From assembly GCF_035978755.1 (NCBI RefSeq), contig NZ_CP108414.1:2976001-3040000 (forward strand): a DNA stretch of 64,000 bases. The letters run 5' to 3'. The stretch is from Streptomyces sp. NBC_01298 (GTDB lineage: Bacteria > Actinomycetota > Actinomycetes > Streptomycetales > Streptomycetaceae). The notes beneath the pieces were generated by a model. The model was not told the DNA's origin. It did no database searches and saw only the letters and a program-made list of their open reading frames with translations. Below, one piece after another: positions 1 through 9,178 of the stretch (positions are counted from its first letter, which is position 1; each line of letters opens with the position of its first letter). The translations under genes were made by a program, and so were the position numbers.

Positions 1-2676
1 GACGGCTCCGCCGTCACGGTCGTAGGTCTGGCTCTGGCGGACGAAGCCGGACAGGACGTTCTCGTCCTTGATCGTCCCGCCCTGTGCGTCGGGGACGCTG
101 ATGCTGCGCGTGCTGCCGTTGGCCAGGACGTCGCCGTCCATACCGCGCAGGTAAGTGGCGACGCTCTTGGTACGAGGGGCTTCGCTCGCGTTGCCGCTAC
201 CCGTCCTCGTGGTGACGGTGGCGTAGCCGCGGAACTGGTCCCAGGTGCGGGTCTTGGAGTCGGTGAACTCCGAGTCGTTGCGGTGCCAGGCGATGCCGCC
301 GCCGTACTCGTAGTCCGTGACCGTGGAGACCTGGCCGCCGACCCTGTCCTGCTGGGTCACGGACTGGACGACGATCTTGTTGAACCAGTCGTTGACCGGG
401 TCCGCGAAGGACTGGCCGGGCAGGTACCACTTGACCGGCATGCAGGCCATCGTGTTGCCGTCCTCGGAGGACGGCATCGTCCCCGCGAGGCGCGAGCACT
501 CGGGAGCCTTGTAGGCGACGTTGATCTGGCCACCGGTCTCGGTGGTGATCGTCTGGATGCGCGGACGCCGGTAGCTCGGCGCCGAAGCGTCCGTACCGTC
601 CGGCCGCCGGACGACGCCGTCGACACGGTTGGGGAACTGCGTCGGCTGGAACAGGACCGCGGGGAGCTTGATCGCGGTCTTGCCGTTGGTGGCGTTGCGC
701 TGGACCGAGTCCAGCCACAGCGTCGGGGACGTGCCGTCACCCGGGTCCTGGAAAGACTGCTTGAGGTCGTACCAGTCGACCGTGCGCCAGGCCGTACCCG
801 TCCAGACCTGAGTCGCGATCTGGGTGAACTTCTTCGTCGTGAAGTAGGTCGGGGAGAGGTTCAGGCACGTACCGGTCGCCGGGCACTCCTGGTCGATCGG
901 AGTGTCCGGCCAGGAAGCGGCGTTCGCCTTGACGCGCTGAGCGGTGTCCGTGCAGGTGACCGCCCCGATCACCACGCAGCGTTCGGCGTTCTTGATGTTG
1001 ATCTGGGCGGCCGGCTTCGCCGCGCCCTTCGCGGCTATCTGCTCGGGCAGGCGCTGGCCGTAGCCGATCCAGGTCGGGTAGGAGCCCCGCTGGTACTTCG
1101 TATTGGTGCCGGTGCCACCGTTCTGGCCGCCACCACGCCCGTAGTGGTTGTCTTCCTGCTCGTAGCGGTAGGTGACCAGGTTCTGGTGCGGGTCCACGAC
1201 GTAGTCGAGGTTCCACTGCCAGCCCAGCTGCTGCCACGTCCCGTTCGCCGGCGTCGTCGCGCCCAGGCACTTGTCCTGACCGCTGTTGAAGTACACCGGC
1301 ACCGTCGAGACCGACTTGGCCTCCGGGTCGGTGCCGTCGCCGCCGGGCAGGCGGTTGGAGCCGAAGAAGTACTGGGTGCCGTCGGTCGTGGTGACCTTGA
1401 AGGCCTCGCCCTTCCAGGCGGCGTTGCGCTGCCCGGTCAGACGCTCGATCTTCGTACCGTCCTCACCCTGGAGGTGATAGACGCAGCTCGTGTCGTCGCG
1501 GACGATCTGGCCCGAGTGGCCCGCCAGGTTCAGGGACAGGATCTCCCCGGCCCAGCACTCGTCACCCGACTCCGCGATCCCCGCGTCCTTACAGCCCTTG
1601 TAAGAACGCGAGATCGAGCCCGGACTCCAGTCCCAGCCCTCACCGAAACCGGACGCCTGCGCGTTCGTCGACGCCGTACGGCCGTCGATGGAGGAGGAGT
1701 CGTAGGCCAGGCCCACGCTCGGCCCCGCACCCGCGATCGCGGAGGGAACCTCGACCGTGTAGCCGTAGGTGAAGTTCGCGGCGTTCCCACCGGCCTGCCA
1801 CGACATGGACGGCGCCAGCGGGGTCGCGCTGTAGTCACCGCTCGCCCCCGACGGACCCGCCTCCACCGCGAGCGCGACGGCCTGCGTCGCCAGCATCCGC
1901 GGAGCGTCCGACGGAGCCGACTCGAACGTGCTCGTCTTCGCGGACACCGCCTTGGGAGCGTCGACCTCCGCGACCAGACGGCCCGAGGCGTCCTTGTGGG
2001 ACGCGACCGGCGTACGCGTCGTGCAGCCCGGCGCGCCCGGAGTGGTCAGCGCACAGTCGGGCAGACGCACCACGCGCGCACGGTCAGCCCAGTTCGCGCC
2101 AGTCGTCTTCGACCATGCCGAGACATCGAACCCGACCTGCACCTTCCCGGACGAGGCGCTGCCCGCCGCATCGGTCAGCGCGACGAGGACACCCCCGACA
2201 CCGGCCGCACGCGTCTTCGCCTCGTCCTTCACCTCCACCCGCAGCGAGCCCTCGCCGGAAGCGGAACCGGAAGTCGCGAATTCCGACAGCTTTGCCGAAT
2301 GCTTCGATCCCTTGGCGGAAGCAACCCAGACGGGCAAATCGCCGGCCTGAACCGACGGGCCGCCTATCGCGGAACCCGGCCCACCGGCAATGCCGAGCGG
2401 GACGGTTGCGGCACCGGACGGGACTTTCGCCTTGGCGTCCGGGTTCCACGCCTTACCGGCCGGCGCCTTGGCGTTGGCGGGTTTGGCATTCGAGCCCTTG
2501 ACGGGCTTGGTCTGCGGGAGCGCCGTATTCGGCGGCACCCACACCTTCGGCGGCTTCGCCACCGCTTCGACCACGGGCAAGCCCAGGCCGGAGATGAACA
2601 CCGCGAGCACGGCGACCATCGCAACACGTGGTCGCATCGCGCGCGCACGCGAATGCAAACCACTCTGCCGAGACAA
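1..2676 (-). CDS. RHS-family secreted protein, N-terminal part (truncated by window edge)
   Basis: The first 892 codons of a very large exported protein that continues past the left edge. After a basic start comes a hydrophobic stretch (VAMVAVLAVFISGLGLPVVEA) that looks like a signal peptide, then a Pro/Lys/Ala-rich linker. Near residues 320-360 are the YDSSSIDGR and FGEGWDW signatures, followed by paired cysteines and YYFFGSN-like strands typical of the N-terminal half of bacterial RHS/YD-repeat proteins. In that family the RHS core forms a shell around a variable C-terminal toxin; neither the core nor the C terminus is visible here. The start chosen is TTG at 2676, six bases after GGGGGG; ATG at 2637 would also keep the signal peptide. 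It is divergent from the LamG/ricin protein across 259 bases. An open frame on the opposite strand (283-2778) is a shadow. Confidence 0.82.
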   Translation of the reverse strand, partial: MSRQSGLHSRARAMRPRVAMVAVLAVFISGLGLPVVEAVAKPPKVWVPPNTALPQTKPVKGSNAKPANAKAPAGKAWNPDAKAKVPSGAATVPLGIAGGPGSAIGGPSVQAGDLPVWVASAKGSKHSAKLSEFATSGSASGEGSLRVEVKDEAKTRAAGVGGVLVALTDAAGSASSGKVQVGFDVSAWSKTTGANWADRARVVRLPDCALTTPGAPGCTTRTPVASHKDASGRLVAEVDAPKAVSAKTSTFESAPSDAPRMLATQAVALAVEAGPSGASGDYSATPLAPSMSWQAGGNAANFTYGYTVEVPSAIAGAGPSVGLAYDSSSIDGRTASTNAQASGFGEGWDWSPGSISRSYKGCKDAGIAESGDECWAGEILSLNLAGHSGQIVRDDTSCVYHLQGEDGTKIERLTGQRNAAWKGEAFKVTTTDGTQYFFGSNRLPGGDGTDPEAKSVSTVPVYFNSGQDKCLGATTPANGTWQQLGWQWNLDYVVDPHQNLVTYRYEQEDNHYGRGGGQNGGTGTNTKYQRGSYPTWIGYGQRLPEQIAAKGAAKPAAQINIKNAERCVVIGAVTCTDTAQRVKANAASWPDTPIDQECPATGTCLNLSPTYFTTKKFTQIATQVWTGTAWRTVDWYDLKQSFQDPGDGTSPTLWLDSVQRNATNGKTAIKLPAVLFQPTQFPNRVDGVVRRPDGTDASAPSYRRPRIQTITTETGGQINVAYKAPECSRLAGTMPSSEDGNTMACMPVKWYLPGQSFADPVNDWFNKIVVQSVTQQDRVGGQVSTVTDYEYGGGIAWHRNDSEFTDSKTRTWDQFRGYATVTTRTGSGNASEAPRTKSVATYLRGMDGDVLANGSTRSISVPDAQGGTIKDENVLSGFVRQSQTYDRDGGAV

Positions 2677-2935
2677 CAAAATCCCCCCATGAAAAGGAAT
2701 GACAAGGTCCGCTTTCAACACTGCCCGGACAGCCGCACCTTAAAGAGAGGGGTATTCCTTCGTATAGATTTTCCTTAACATTCCCTTACATGATCAATGT
2801 CACTTGCCAGCCAATGCAATCTTTATTCCCATGAACCAGACATATTGCCTGACATCTCCTTTGACAGGTTTTCGGACAGCGAGCACCGTGCGCGTGACCT
2901 TCGTCCACCGACGCGCATAGCGAGGACTTGTGCCC
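2677..2935. promoter_or_regulatory. Divergent promoter region between the RHS and LamG/ricin genes
   Basis: This 259-base spacer is clearly richer in A and T than its surroundings, especially 2740-2880. It must hold the promoters of both divergent secreted-protein genes. No clean -35/-10 pair or long palindrome could be assigned by eye. Confidence 0.45.
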
Positions 2936-5900
2936 ATGAGGCCATCTTCTTCATCACCCGACCGCACGCCGGGGGCCCTCCGGCGTCGGCGGGCATCCGC
3001 GGCCGCGCTGCTGCCCCTGGCCGGCGCCGTCGTGCTGGCCCTCGGGGCCGGGTCGATCACCGCCCCGGAAGCCTTCGCGGCCGGCTCATCGAGCCCCGCG
3101 CCGAAGCCCGCGTCCCGCGCCGAGGCCGGGCCCACCGCCGAGCAGAAGGCCGTGGAAGCCGCGCTGGCCGAGGCCAAGCGCACGGGCAAGCCGGTGGCGG
3201 TAGAGCTTCTGACCGCTGCCGACTCGCAGACGTTCGCCAACCCCGGCGGCACCCTCACGATGGACGCCACGGCCGCTCCGGAGCGGGTGAAGCAGGCGAA
3301 CGGGTCGTGGAAGGCGATCGACACCACCCTCCGCGCGAACGCCGACGGGACCATATCCCCGGCGGTCGTTCCCTCCCCGTTGAGCATCTCCGGCGGCGGC
3401 AGCGGGCCGATGGCGACGATGACCACGGCCGACGGCAAGAAGCTGGCCTTCAAGACGCCCTTCAAGCTCCCCGAGCCGGTCCTCGAAGGCAACGACGCGC
3501 TCTACAAGAACGTCCTGCCCGACGTCGATCTGCGGCTGACCGCCACCCAGTTGGGCGGCTGGAGCCAGGTCCTGATCGTCCGCACCGCGCAGGCCGCCGC
3601 GAACCCGGCGCTGAAGAAGATCCGCCTCGGTGTGGACGCCCCCGGCCTGAAGACCACCGTCGACGCCGCGGGCAACATCAGCTTCGACGACGCCCAGGGC
3701 AAGGCCCGATTCACCAGCCCCACCTCCTTCATGTGGGACTCCACCAAGACGGCCCTGCCCGAGGCCGCCGCCCCGAAGGGCGGCGCGAAGAGCGGCAAGT
3801 CCGCGGGCGTCAGCGGCGCGGACACCGCCCCGCCGGCGGCGCCGGCCGCCGCCGACCGGGTCATCTCCTCCACCCCCGACGGCCCCGGCGACACCGCCCG
3901 CGTCAAGCCCATCGGCGTCAAGGCCGACGCCACCGGCATCGACCTGATCCCCGACACCTCCCTCCTCGGGCAGGGCACCGGCCCCTGGTACATCGACCCG
4001 GGCGTCAACCCGTCGGCCGACAACACCACCCGTGCCTGGTCGCAGGTCCAGGAGGCGTACCCCGACACCAACGAGTTCAACGGCACCAGCAGTGGTCAGG
4101 ACACCCCCGCCGCCGGCTACTGCGGCTACTCGACCTGCACCCGCAAGGGCCGCGAGCGCGCGTACTTCCAGGTCGGGATCAATTCGACGATCTACGGCAC
4201 CGAGGTCATCGACGCCCGGCTCCGCGCCACCGTCGTCTCCTCCTCCAGCCCCGGCACGGCCACCCCGATGGGCCTCTACCAGACCGGCCCCATCAACAAC
4301 CCCACCAGCTGGAACAACCAGCCCTGCGACAAGAACTCGCGCATGGGCGGCGGTTGCGTGAAGATCGGCGGCATCAACATCTCGGGAACGGGCGAAGTCC
4401 AGTACGACGTCACCACCCAGGTGCGCAACGCCGCCCGCGACCGCTGGCCCCACTTCACGTTCGGCTTCGCGCCGGACGACGAAGGCAACATGTACTACCG
4501 CCAGCGGTTCGGCAACACCCCGCACGTCTCGGTCACGTACGACATCCGCCCCACCATCGGCAACCTCCGCACCAGCCCCACCCCCGGCTTCGCCGCCACC
4601 GGCACCTACGCGGCCTGCCGCACCGCCGGCGCCGTGAACGCTTGGGACAACCCGGGCTGGATCGGCCTCAATTCCGACATCTCGGTGACCGTCGCCACCC
4701 ACTCGCCCACCGGTCGCCAGCTCCAGACGAACTTCGCGCTCGTGGACGAGGACGACAACGGCAGCGCCCAGTACGTCAACACGGGCTGGAACAGCTCTTC
4801 CGGTGATGTCACCGCCGGCTTCGGCGCGCTGAAGGACGGGCACAAGTACTACTGGTACTCGAACACGCAGGACGACACCCTGTGGAGCCCCGACAGCGAA
4901 CGCTGCTACTTCCTCGTCGACCGGACCTCGCCCTCCGCGTCGGTGACCTCGACCGACTTCCCGCTCTCCGGCACCACCGGGGCCCACCCCAAGCGGGTCG
5001 GCGAAGAGGGCACCTTCACCCTCGCCGGAGCGGACGACGCCCCCGCCGGCGGCGGCACCCGCAGCTCGGGCATCGCCTGCGCCCGGTGGACCACGGACCC
5101 GGTGAAGGCCGCCTCCGACTGGAACTGCACCGACTCCGACACCCGGATCATCAAGACCTTCACCAACGGCAAGGCAACCGTGAAGTTCACCCCGCAGGCC
5201 TGGGGCACCAACTACCTCTACCTGCAGACGCAGGACAACGCGGGCAACATGTCCCAGCCCGTCGCCCACAGCTTCTACGTCCCGTCGAACCCGAACAGCC
5301 CCGCGCCGATCTTCGGCGACATCAACGGTGACAAGAAGGCCGACGTCGTCCTCGCCGACGCCGCCGGCAACATCCGCCAGATCAACGGCGGCGGCGACCC
5401 CGCCACCTCGCCCGTGGCCCTCGCCCGCTCCAGCGTGAGCGGCAACGGCTGGAACGGCGTCCAGCTCACCCACCGCGGCAGCCTCGGCAACAAGAACGTC
5501 GACGACCTCCTGGCGCACGAACCGGGCAAGCCCAACCTCTACGCCTTCACCAACAACAGCACCGGCCTCGTCGACGGCCAGGCACCCATCGGCATCACCA
5601 AGCCCGGCTCCTGCGCCACCGCCGACTTCACCCCCCTCGACTGCGCCGCCCACGGGTTCAGCACCACCAACTGGACCAACGTCACCCAGATCGCCGCCTA
5701 CGGTTCCGTCACCGGTGACAGCAAGCCCGGCGGCGACATCAACCTGCCGCAGACCTCGCTCCTGTTCGTGGAGAACGGGCGCCTCTGGCTGGGCGTACCG
5801 GGTGCCACCAACCAGCTGGACTCCCCCGCGATCCTGCTCTCCGCCAACGACACCAAGTGGGACGGCTACGAGCTGCTCACCCCGGGCCGCGCCAAGGGCA

Positions 5901-7309
5901 CCGACTTCCCGACGCTGTGGGCCCGCAACAAGACCGACGGCGGCACCCTGCACACCTTCGGCATCACGGGCACCGCGGACGCGCCCGTCCTCACCGGCTT
6001 CACCGACCCCGCCGCCGGCCTCATCACCGGCAAGATCGACCCCGCCCGCTACCCGAAGGTCGGCTCCGACGGCGACCTCACCGGCGACAAGATCCCCGAC
6101 CTCTGGGCCGTGGACAAGGAGCAGCAGCTCGTCGCCTTCAACGGCCTCGGCACCGCCCCCAACGGCACATCGGTCCTCTACCCCACCGTCACCGGCATCG
6201 CCCCCGCCTTCACCCTCCAGGGCAACCTCAACACCCCGGCCTTCCAGTGGAAGCTGACCGCTGCGGCCGCCGGCAGGACGCCGAGCGCCGCCGGAAACAA
6301 GTTCCCCGCCTCCGTCGCGGGCGGCGTCACCTTCCCCGCCGCCGAGACCATCGAAGGCCGCAGCACCGCCTACGCGGCGTTCAACGGCGCGCAGGCGGCC
6401 ATCACCGCCACCGGCGCCTCCCTCGACACCCGCAAGAGCTTCACCATCAGCACCTGGGCCAAGTCCGGCCCGGCCGGCGGCATCGTCGCCAGCCAGGACA
6501 ACACCCGCAACAGCGCCTTCACCCTCTACGCCGACCCGGCCACCACCTCGTGGCGGTTCGCCCTGGCCAAGGGCGACGTGGACGGCTGGTCGTACGACTG
6601 GTCCGACAACGCCAACGACGCGGCCCGGTTCCATGCGAACACCTGGACCCGCCTGACCGCCGTCTACAACGCCGAGACCGGCTTGATGAGCCTGTACGTC
6701 AACGGCGTCCTCGCCGCGAGCGGCAACCACGCGGCCGCCACCGGCTCGGCCCCGACCGGACCGCTGGTCCTAGGCCGCTACAAGGTCAACGGGCAGCCGG
6801 ACTACTTCGTCGACTTCGTCGGCGGCATCAGCAACTTCGCCGCCTTCCCCTACGCGGCCGCCCCCACCGCCACCAGCGCGACCACCAAGATCGCGCTGGC
6901 CTCCACCGGCACCAAGTGCGCGGACCTGGCGTCCGACGGCAACACGGTGCAGATCTGGGACTGCAACGAGATCGGTGGCGGACTCGCCCAGCAGTTCGAG
7001 GTCCGGGCCGACGGCACCGTGCGCATCCAGGGCAAGTGCGTGGACGCCAAGGACGCCGGTACCGGCAACGGCACGCCGGTCCAGGCCGTCGACTGCCACA
7101 ACCACCCGGCGCAGCAGTTCCTGGCCCGCGCCGACGGCAGCCTCCACAACCCGGTCTCCGGTCGCTGCCTCGACCTGAACCGCGGTGACACGACGAACGG
7201 GGTCCAGCTCCAGCTCTGGGACTGCAACCGGACCGCCGCGCAGCGCTGGTCCGTCACCGCCCTGGCCACCGCGACGCTGCCGCTGCCGAGTTACGACGCG
7301 GCAGCTTGA
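2936..7309 (+). CDS. Secreted LamG and ricin-lectin domain protein
   Basis: A 1457-residue exported protein. Residues 1-48 are a long signal peptide with a run of arginines, a hydrophobic core and an AFA cleavage site. Residues about 70-560 are a beta-rich region rich in Asn and Gly. FG-GAP/VCBS-like segments (FGDINGDKKADVV near 790, DLTGDKIPDLW near 1046) follow, then a LamG-type jelly roll at about 1142-1309 and a ricin B trefoil at about 1315-1450 with three Cys- and QxF/QxW-type subrepeats. The last two are carbohydrate-binding folds, so a surface or glycan-binding role is inferred. ATG 2936 has GAGGA nine bases upstream; GTG 2930 would have only three. No catalytic domain was recognised. 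Its divergent partner is an RHS protein, a pairing that suggests a shared job at the cell surface. Confidence 0.85.
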   Translation: MRPSSSSPDRTPGALRRRRASAAALLPLAGAVVLALGAGSITAPEAFAAGSSSPAPKPASRAEAGPTAEQKAVEAALAEAKRTGKPVAVELLTAADSQTFANPGGTLTMDATAAPERVKQANGSWKAIDTTLRANADGTISPAVVPSPLSISGGGSGPMATMTTADGKKLAFKTPFKLPEPVLEGNDALYKNVLPDVDLRLTATQLGGWSQVLIVRTAQAAANPALKKIRLGVDAPGLKTTVDAAGNISFDDAQGKARFTSPTSFMWDSTKTALPEAAAPKGGAKSGKSAGVSGADTAPPAAPAAADRVISSTPDGPGDTARVKPIGVKADATGIDLIPDTSLLGQGTGPWYIDPGVNPSADNTTRAWSQVQEAYPDTNEFNGTSSGQDTPAAGYCGYSTCTRKGRERAYFQVGINSTIYGTEVIDARLRATVVSSSSPGTATPMGLYQTGPINNPTSWNNQPCDKNSRMGGGCVKIGGINISGTGEVQYDVTTQVRNAARDRWPHFTFGFAPDDEGNMYYRQRFGNTPHVSVTYDIRPTIGNLRTSPTPGFAATGTYAACRTAGAVNAWDNPGWIGLNSDISVTVATHSPTGRQLQTNFALVDEDDNGSAQYVNTGWNSSSGDVTAGFGALKDGHKYYWYSNTQDDTLWSPDSERCYFLVDRTSPSASVTSTDFPLSGTTGAHPKRVGEEGTFTLAGADDAPAGGGTRSSGIACARWTTDPVKAASDWNCTDSDTRIIKTFTNGKATVKFTPQAWGTNYLYLQTQDNAGNMSQPVAHSFYVPSNPNSPAPIFGDINGDKKADVVLADAAGNIRQINGGGDPATSPVALARSSVSGNGWNGVQLTHRGSLGNKNVDDLLAHEPGKPNLYAFTNNSTGLVDGQAPIGITKPGSCATADFTPLDCAAHGFSTTNWTNVTQIAAYGSVTGDSKPGGDINLPQTSLLFVENGRLWLGVPGATNQLDSPAILLSANDTKWDGYELLTPGRAKGTDFPTLWARNKTDGGTLHTFGITGTADAPVLTGFTDPAAGLITGKIDPARYPKVGSDGDLTGDKIPDLWAVDKEQQLVAFNGLGTAPNGTSVLYPTVTGIAPAFTLQGNLNTPAFQWKLTAAAAGRTPSAAGNKFPASVAGGVTFPAAETIEGRSTAYAAFNGAQAAITATGASLDTRKSFTISTWAKSGPAGGIVASQDNTRNSAFTLYADPATTSWRFALAKGDVDGWSYDWSDNANDAARFHANTWTRLTAVYNAETGLMSLYVNGVLAASGNHAAATGSAPTGPLVLGRYKVNGQPDYFVDFVGGISNFAAFPYAAAPTATSATTKIALASTGTKCADLASDGNTVQIWDCNEIGGGLAQQFEVRADGTVRIQGKCVDAKDAGTGNGTPVQAVDCHNHPAQQFLARADGSLHNPVSGRCLDLNRGDTTNGVQLQLWDCNRTAAQRWSVTALATATLPLPSYDAAA

Positions 7310-7558
7310 GCCACCCACGCCCCACACGTACCCCACGCGCATCCATGGGTGGGTTACGCCAGTAACTTCGTTCGAGATTGGGTGGGATGTGAGGTTTGAC
7401 AGGTAGTTGATCACGCTTGAGGGGGAACAAGCCGGTCTGGGCTGGTTTCTTGATGATCACCTGCGCCAGGGTGGGGGCACGACGTCGCGTCCACACCCCC
7501 GGCGGTTGGCCAACCGTCTTGGACCACAGCCGTTTTGCTTAACTGGAGGACTTGAATC

Positions 7559-7873
7559 ATGGCAAGCACCCGCAGCATCCGCCTGATGGCGGCCGCCGCA
7601 TCGCTCCCCCTCGCCTTCGCGCTCCTCTCGGGCGTCGCCCAGGCCGACAACGGGGCCGGCGCGGCCGGGACCGCGTCGAACGCGGCCCTCGCCGGGGTCC
7701 TCGGCAGCGGGGTCGGCGGCAGCAACGCCGGCAACTCCTCCACCGCCCAGCAGGTCGCCTCGGGCTTCGGTGCCTCCAACCAGAACAACGGTGCCCAGGC
7801 CAACGGTTCGGGCTTCACCGCGATCGGCCAGTCCAACTCGCACGAGTCCTTCATCTACAACCCCCTCCCGTAG
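7559..7873 (+). CDS. Small secreted Asn/Gly/Ser-rich protein
   Basis: A 104-residue protein with a clear signal peptide (hydrophobic core, cleavage after VAQA near residue 29). The mature part of about 75 residues has no Cys and very few charged residues, and is dominated by G, N, S, A and Q, with spaced elements such as ASNQNNGAQ and AIGQSN. GGAGGA lies eight bases before ATG, and a perfect hairpin follows the stop. It is not a chaplin (no chaplin domain) and does not match what I recall of rodlins. The N/Q/G/S spacing is reminiscent of amyloid-forming surface proteins, but that is only an impression. Function unknown. Confidence 0.75.
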   Translation: MASTRSIRLMAAAASLPLAFALLSGVAQADNGAGAAGTASNAALAGVLGSGVGGSNAGNSSTAQQVASGFGASNQNNGAQANGSGFTAIGQSNSHESFIYNPLP

Positions 7874-7912
7874 TTCCGGCCGGGGCCCCGCCCCGGTCGC
7901 GCACGCCCTTCC

Positions 7913-7950
7913 GCCGAGCCCCGCCCTCCCCCCGGAGGGCGGGGCTCGGC
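7913..7950 (+). terminator. Perfect 17-bp hairpin terminator
   Basis: Arms 7913-7929 and 7934-7950 (GCCGAGCCCCGCCCTCC and its exact complement) with a CCCC loop. No T tract follows, as is usual in Streptomyces. It lies 40 bases after the small secreted protein gene. Confidence 0.85.
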
Positions 7951-8093
7951 GCGTCGGGCCAAGAGGGGACGAGCGGCCCGGACGAAGGGGACCTTTGGCC
8001 ACGGATGGGCGGCCCGGGGGTGGGCTAGCTTGCCCGAGTGGGCCTGCCGCACGTGCGCCGGCGGGACCCCGTCCCGAGAGAGAGGCGCCCCGC

Positions 8094-8501
8094 ATGACCG
8101 GCACCGAACACCGCGTCCTCCCGCTCCGTTTGGAGGCCGCGCCCGCGCCCGTCCCGGTCCGGGGCGTCTTCGTGTACCGCAGCGACCGGCCCTACGAGAT
8201 CTCCCTCGACTTCGAGGGTGCCGGGATGCACCTCGCCCACTGGGTCTTCTCCCGGGAACTGCTGCTCGACGGCCAGGTCTGCGCCACCGGCGAGGGCGAC
8301 ATCCAGGTGTGGCCGCGCTGGAAGGGCACCGAGCCGCGGGTTTTCCTCGCCTTCAGCAACGGCGCGCAGTCCTGCGTGGTGTCCGCCCGGGCCAAGGACG
8401 TACAGGCGCTGTGCCGCCGGATGACCGAGCTGGTACCGCGCGGCCGGGAACACCGGTACTACGACCTCGACGCCGAGCTGAGCGCCCTCCTGCCCAGCTG
8501 A
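8094..8501 (+). CDS. SsgA-like sporulation/cell-division protein (SALP)
   Basis: A 135-residue cytoplasmic protein matching the SsgA/SsgB family, which in Streptomyces controls septum placement and peptidoglycan remodelling during sporulation. Family-like segments include YRSDRPYEISLDF, the WVFSRELL strand, GEGDIQVWP and the C-terminal region around YDLDAELSALL. Length agrees with the usual 130-145 residues. ATG 8094 is chosen because GAGAGAGG sits about eight bases upstream; the open frame extends farther upstream but would run through the preceding terminator. Which of the several SALP paralogues this is cannot be decided from the window. Confidence 0.9.
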   Translation: MTGTEHRVLPLRLEAAPAPVPVRGVFVYRSDRPYEISLDFEGAGMHLAHWVFSRELLLDGQVCATGEGDIQVWPRWKGTEPRVFLAFSNGAQSCVVSARAKDVQALCRRMTELVPRGREHRYYDLDAELSALLPS

Positions 8502-8607
8502 ACCGGCTGGACCGGCCGAACCCGGTGAACCCGGTGCAACCGCAGTCGTACCGGGCGCGTCTTCACGGCTGACACCGTTCCCCGTCTCTCGGAATCGAGG
8601 GGACGCC

Positions 8608-9144
8608 ATGAACCGTCCACGCCGCCGGCAGGCCACCGCACTGGGGTTGGGCGCACTGCTCGCCGCCACTCTGGCCTTCGCCGCACCGGCCTCCGCCGCA
8701 GCCACGACCGCAACCCCGGCCACACCCGCCACCACCACCGCCACCGCCACGCCGCTCGTCGTCAATGCCCGCTGGGGCGGTCACTGCACGTACGACCGGG
8801 TGGTCGTCGACCTGCGGGGATACGTACCCGAGGTCACCGTGACCCCCGTCCCGAAGCTGGTCTACGACGGGTCCGGCAAGCCCGTCCCGCTGGCCGGGCG
8901 GTACTTCCTGGAGATCCGTCTGCACCCCGCCGCCGGACACGACGAAGCGGGCAACAACGTCTACCTCGGGCCCAAGCTCGTCAAGATCTACCTGCCCAAG
9001 CTGAAGGGCCTCGCCCTCACCGGCGACTACGAGGGGTACGTCACCCTCGGCGCCGCCTTCGACACCAAGCCCGCCTACACCTCGTTCAAGCTGCACGCCC
9101 CGGAGCGCTTCGTCCTGGACGTCGCGCACCCGAACGTCTGCTGA
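8608..9144 (+). CDS. Secreted AMIN-like domain protein
   Basis: A 178-residue exported protein. The N terminus (RPRRRQ, hydrophobic core, APASA cleavage site near residue 31) may use Sec or Tat. A Thr/Ala/Pro linker is followed by a compact beta-rich domain from about residue 50 (VVNARWGGHCTYDRVVVDL to the ERFVLDVAHP end), which fits the AMIN-like family of actinobacterial secreted and lipoprotein domains, thought to bind cell-wall glycans. No lipobox Cys is present, so it should be released or non-covalently retained. GAGGGGA precedes the ATG. Function is inferred only from the fold family. Confidence 0.75.
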   Translation: MNRPRRRQATALGLGALLAATLAFAAPASAAATTATPATPATTTATATPLVVNARWGGHCTYDRVVVDLRGYVPEVTVTPVPKLVYDGSGKPVPLAGRYFLEIRLHPAAGHDEAGNNVYLGPKLVKIYLPKLKGLALTGDYEGYVTLGAAFDTKPAYTSFKLHAPERFVLDVAHPNVC

Positions 9145-9178
9145 GCACGCACCGCCGGCGGGAGACCGGGCCCGGCCG

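Noticed and set aside
283..2778. An 831-codon open frame on the plus strand
   Set aside because: The opposite strand carries the RHS protein with signal peptide and family motifs; the plus-strand translation is Arg/Val/Leu noise.
3086..6730. A 1214-codon open frame on the minus strand
   Set aside because: It is antisense to the LamG/ricin gene, has Gly/Val/Ala-monotonous translation and no motif. High-GC shadow of the real gene.
7390..7440. TTGACA at about 7396 as a promoter -35 box for the small secreted protein
   Set aside because: No acceptable -10 sequence at 16-19 bases; left unassigned.
7559..7873. Chaplin or rodlin
   Set aside because: No chaplin domain, no Cys pair, and the sequence does not match rodlins as remembered.
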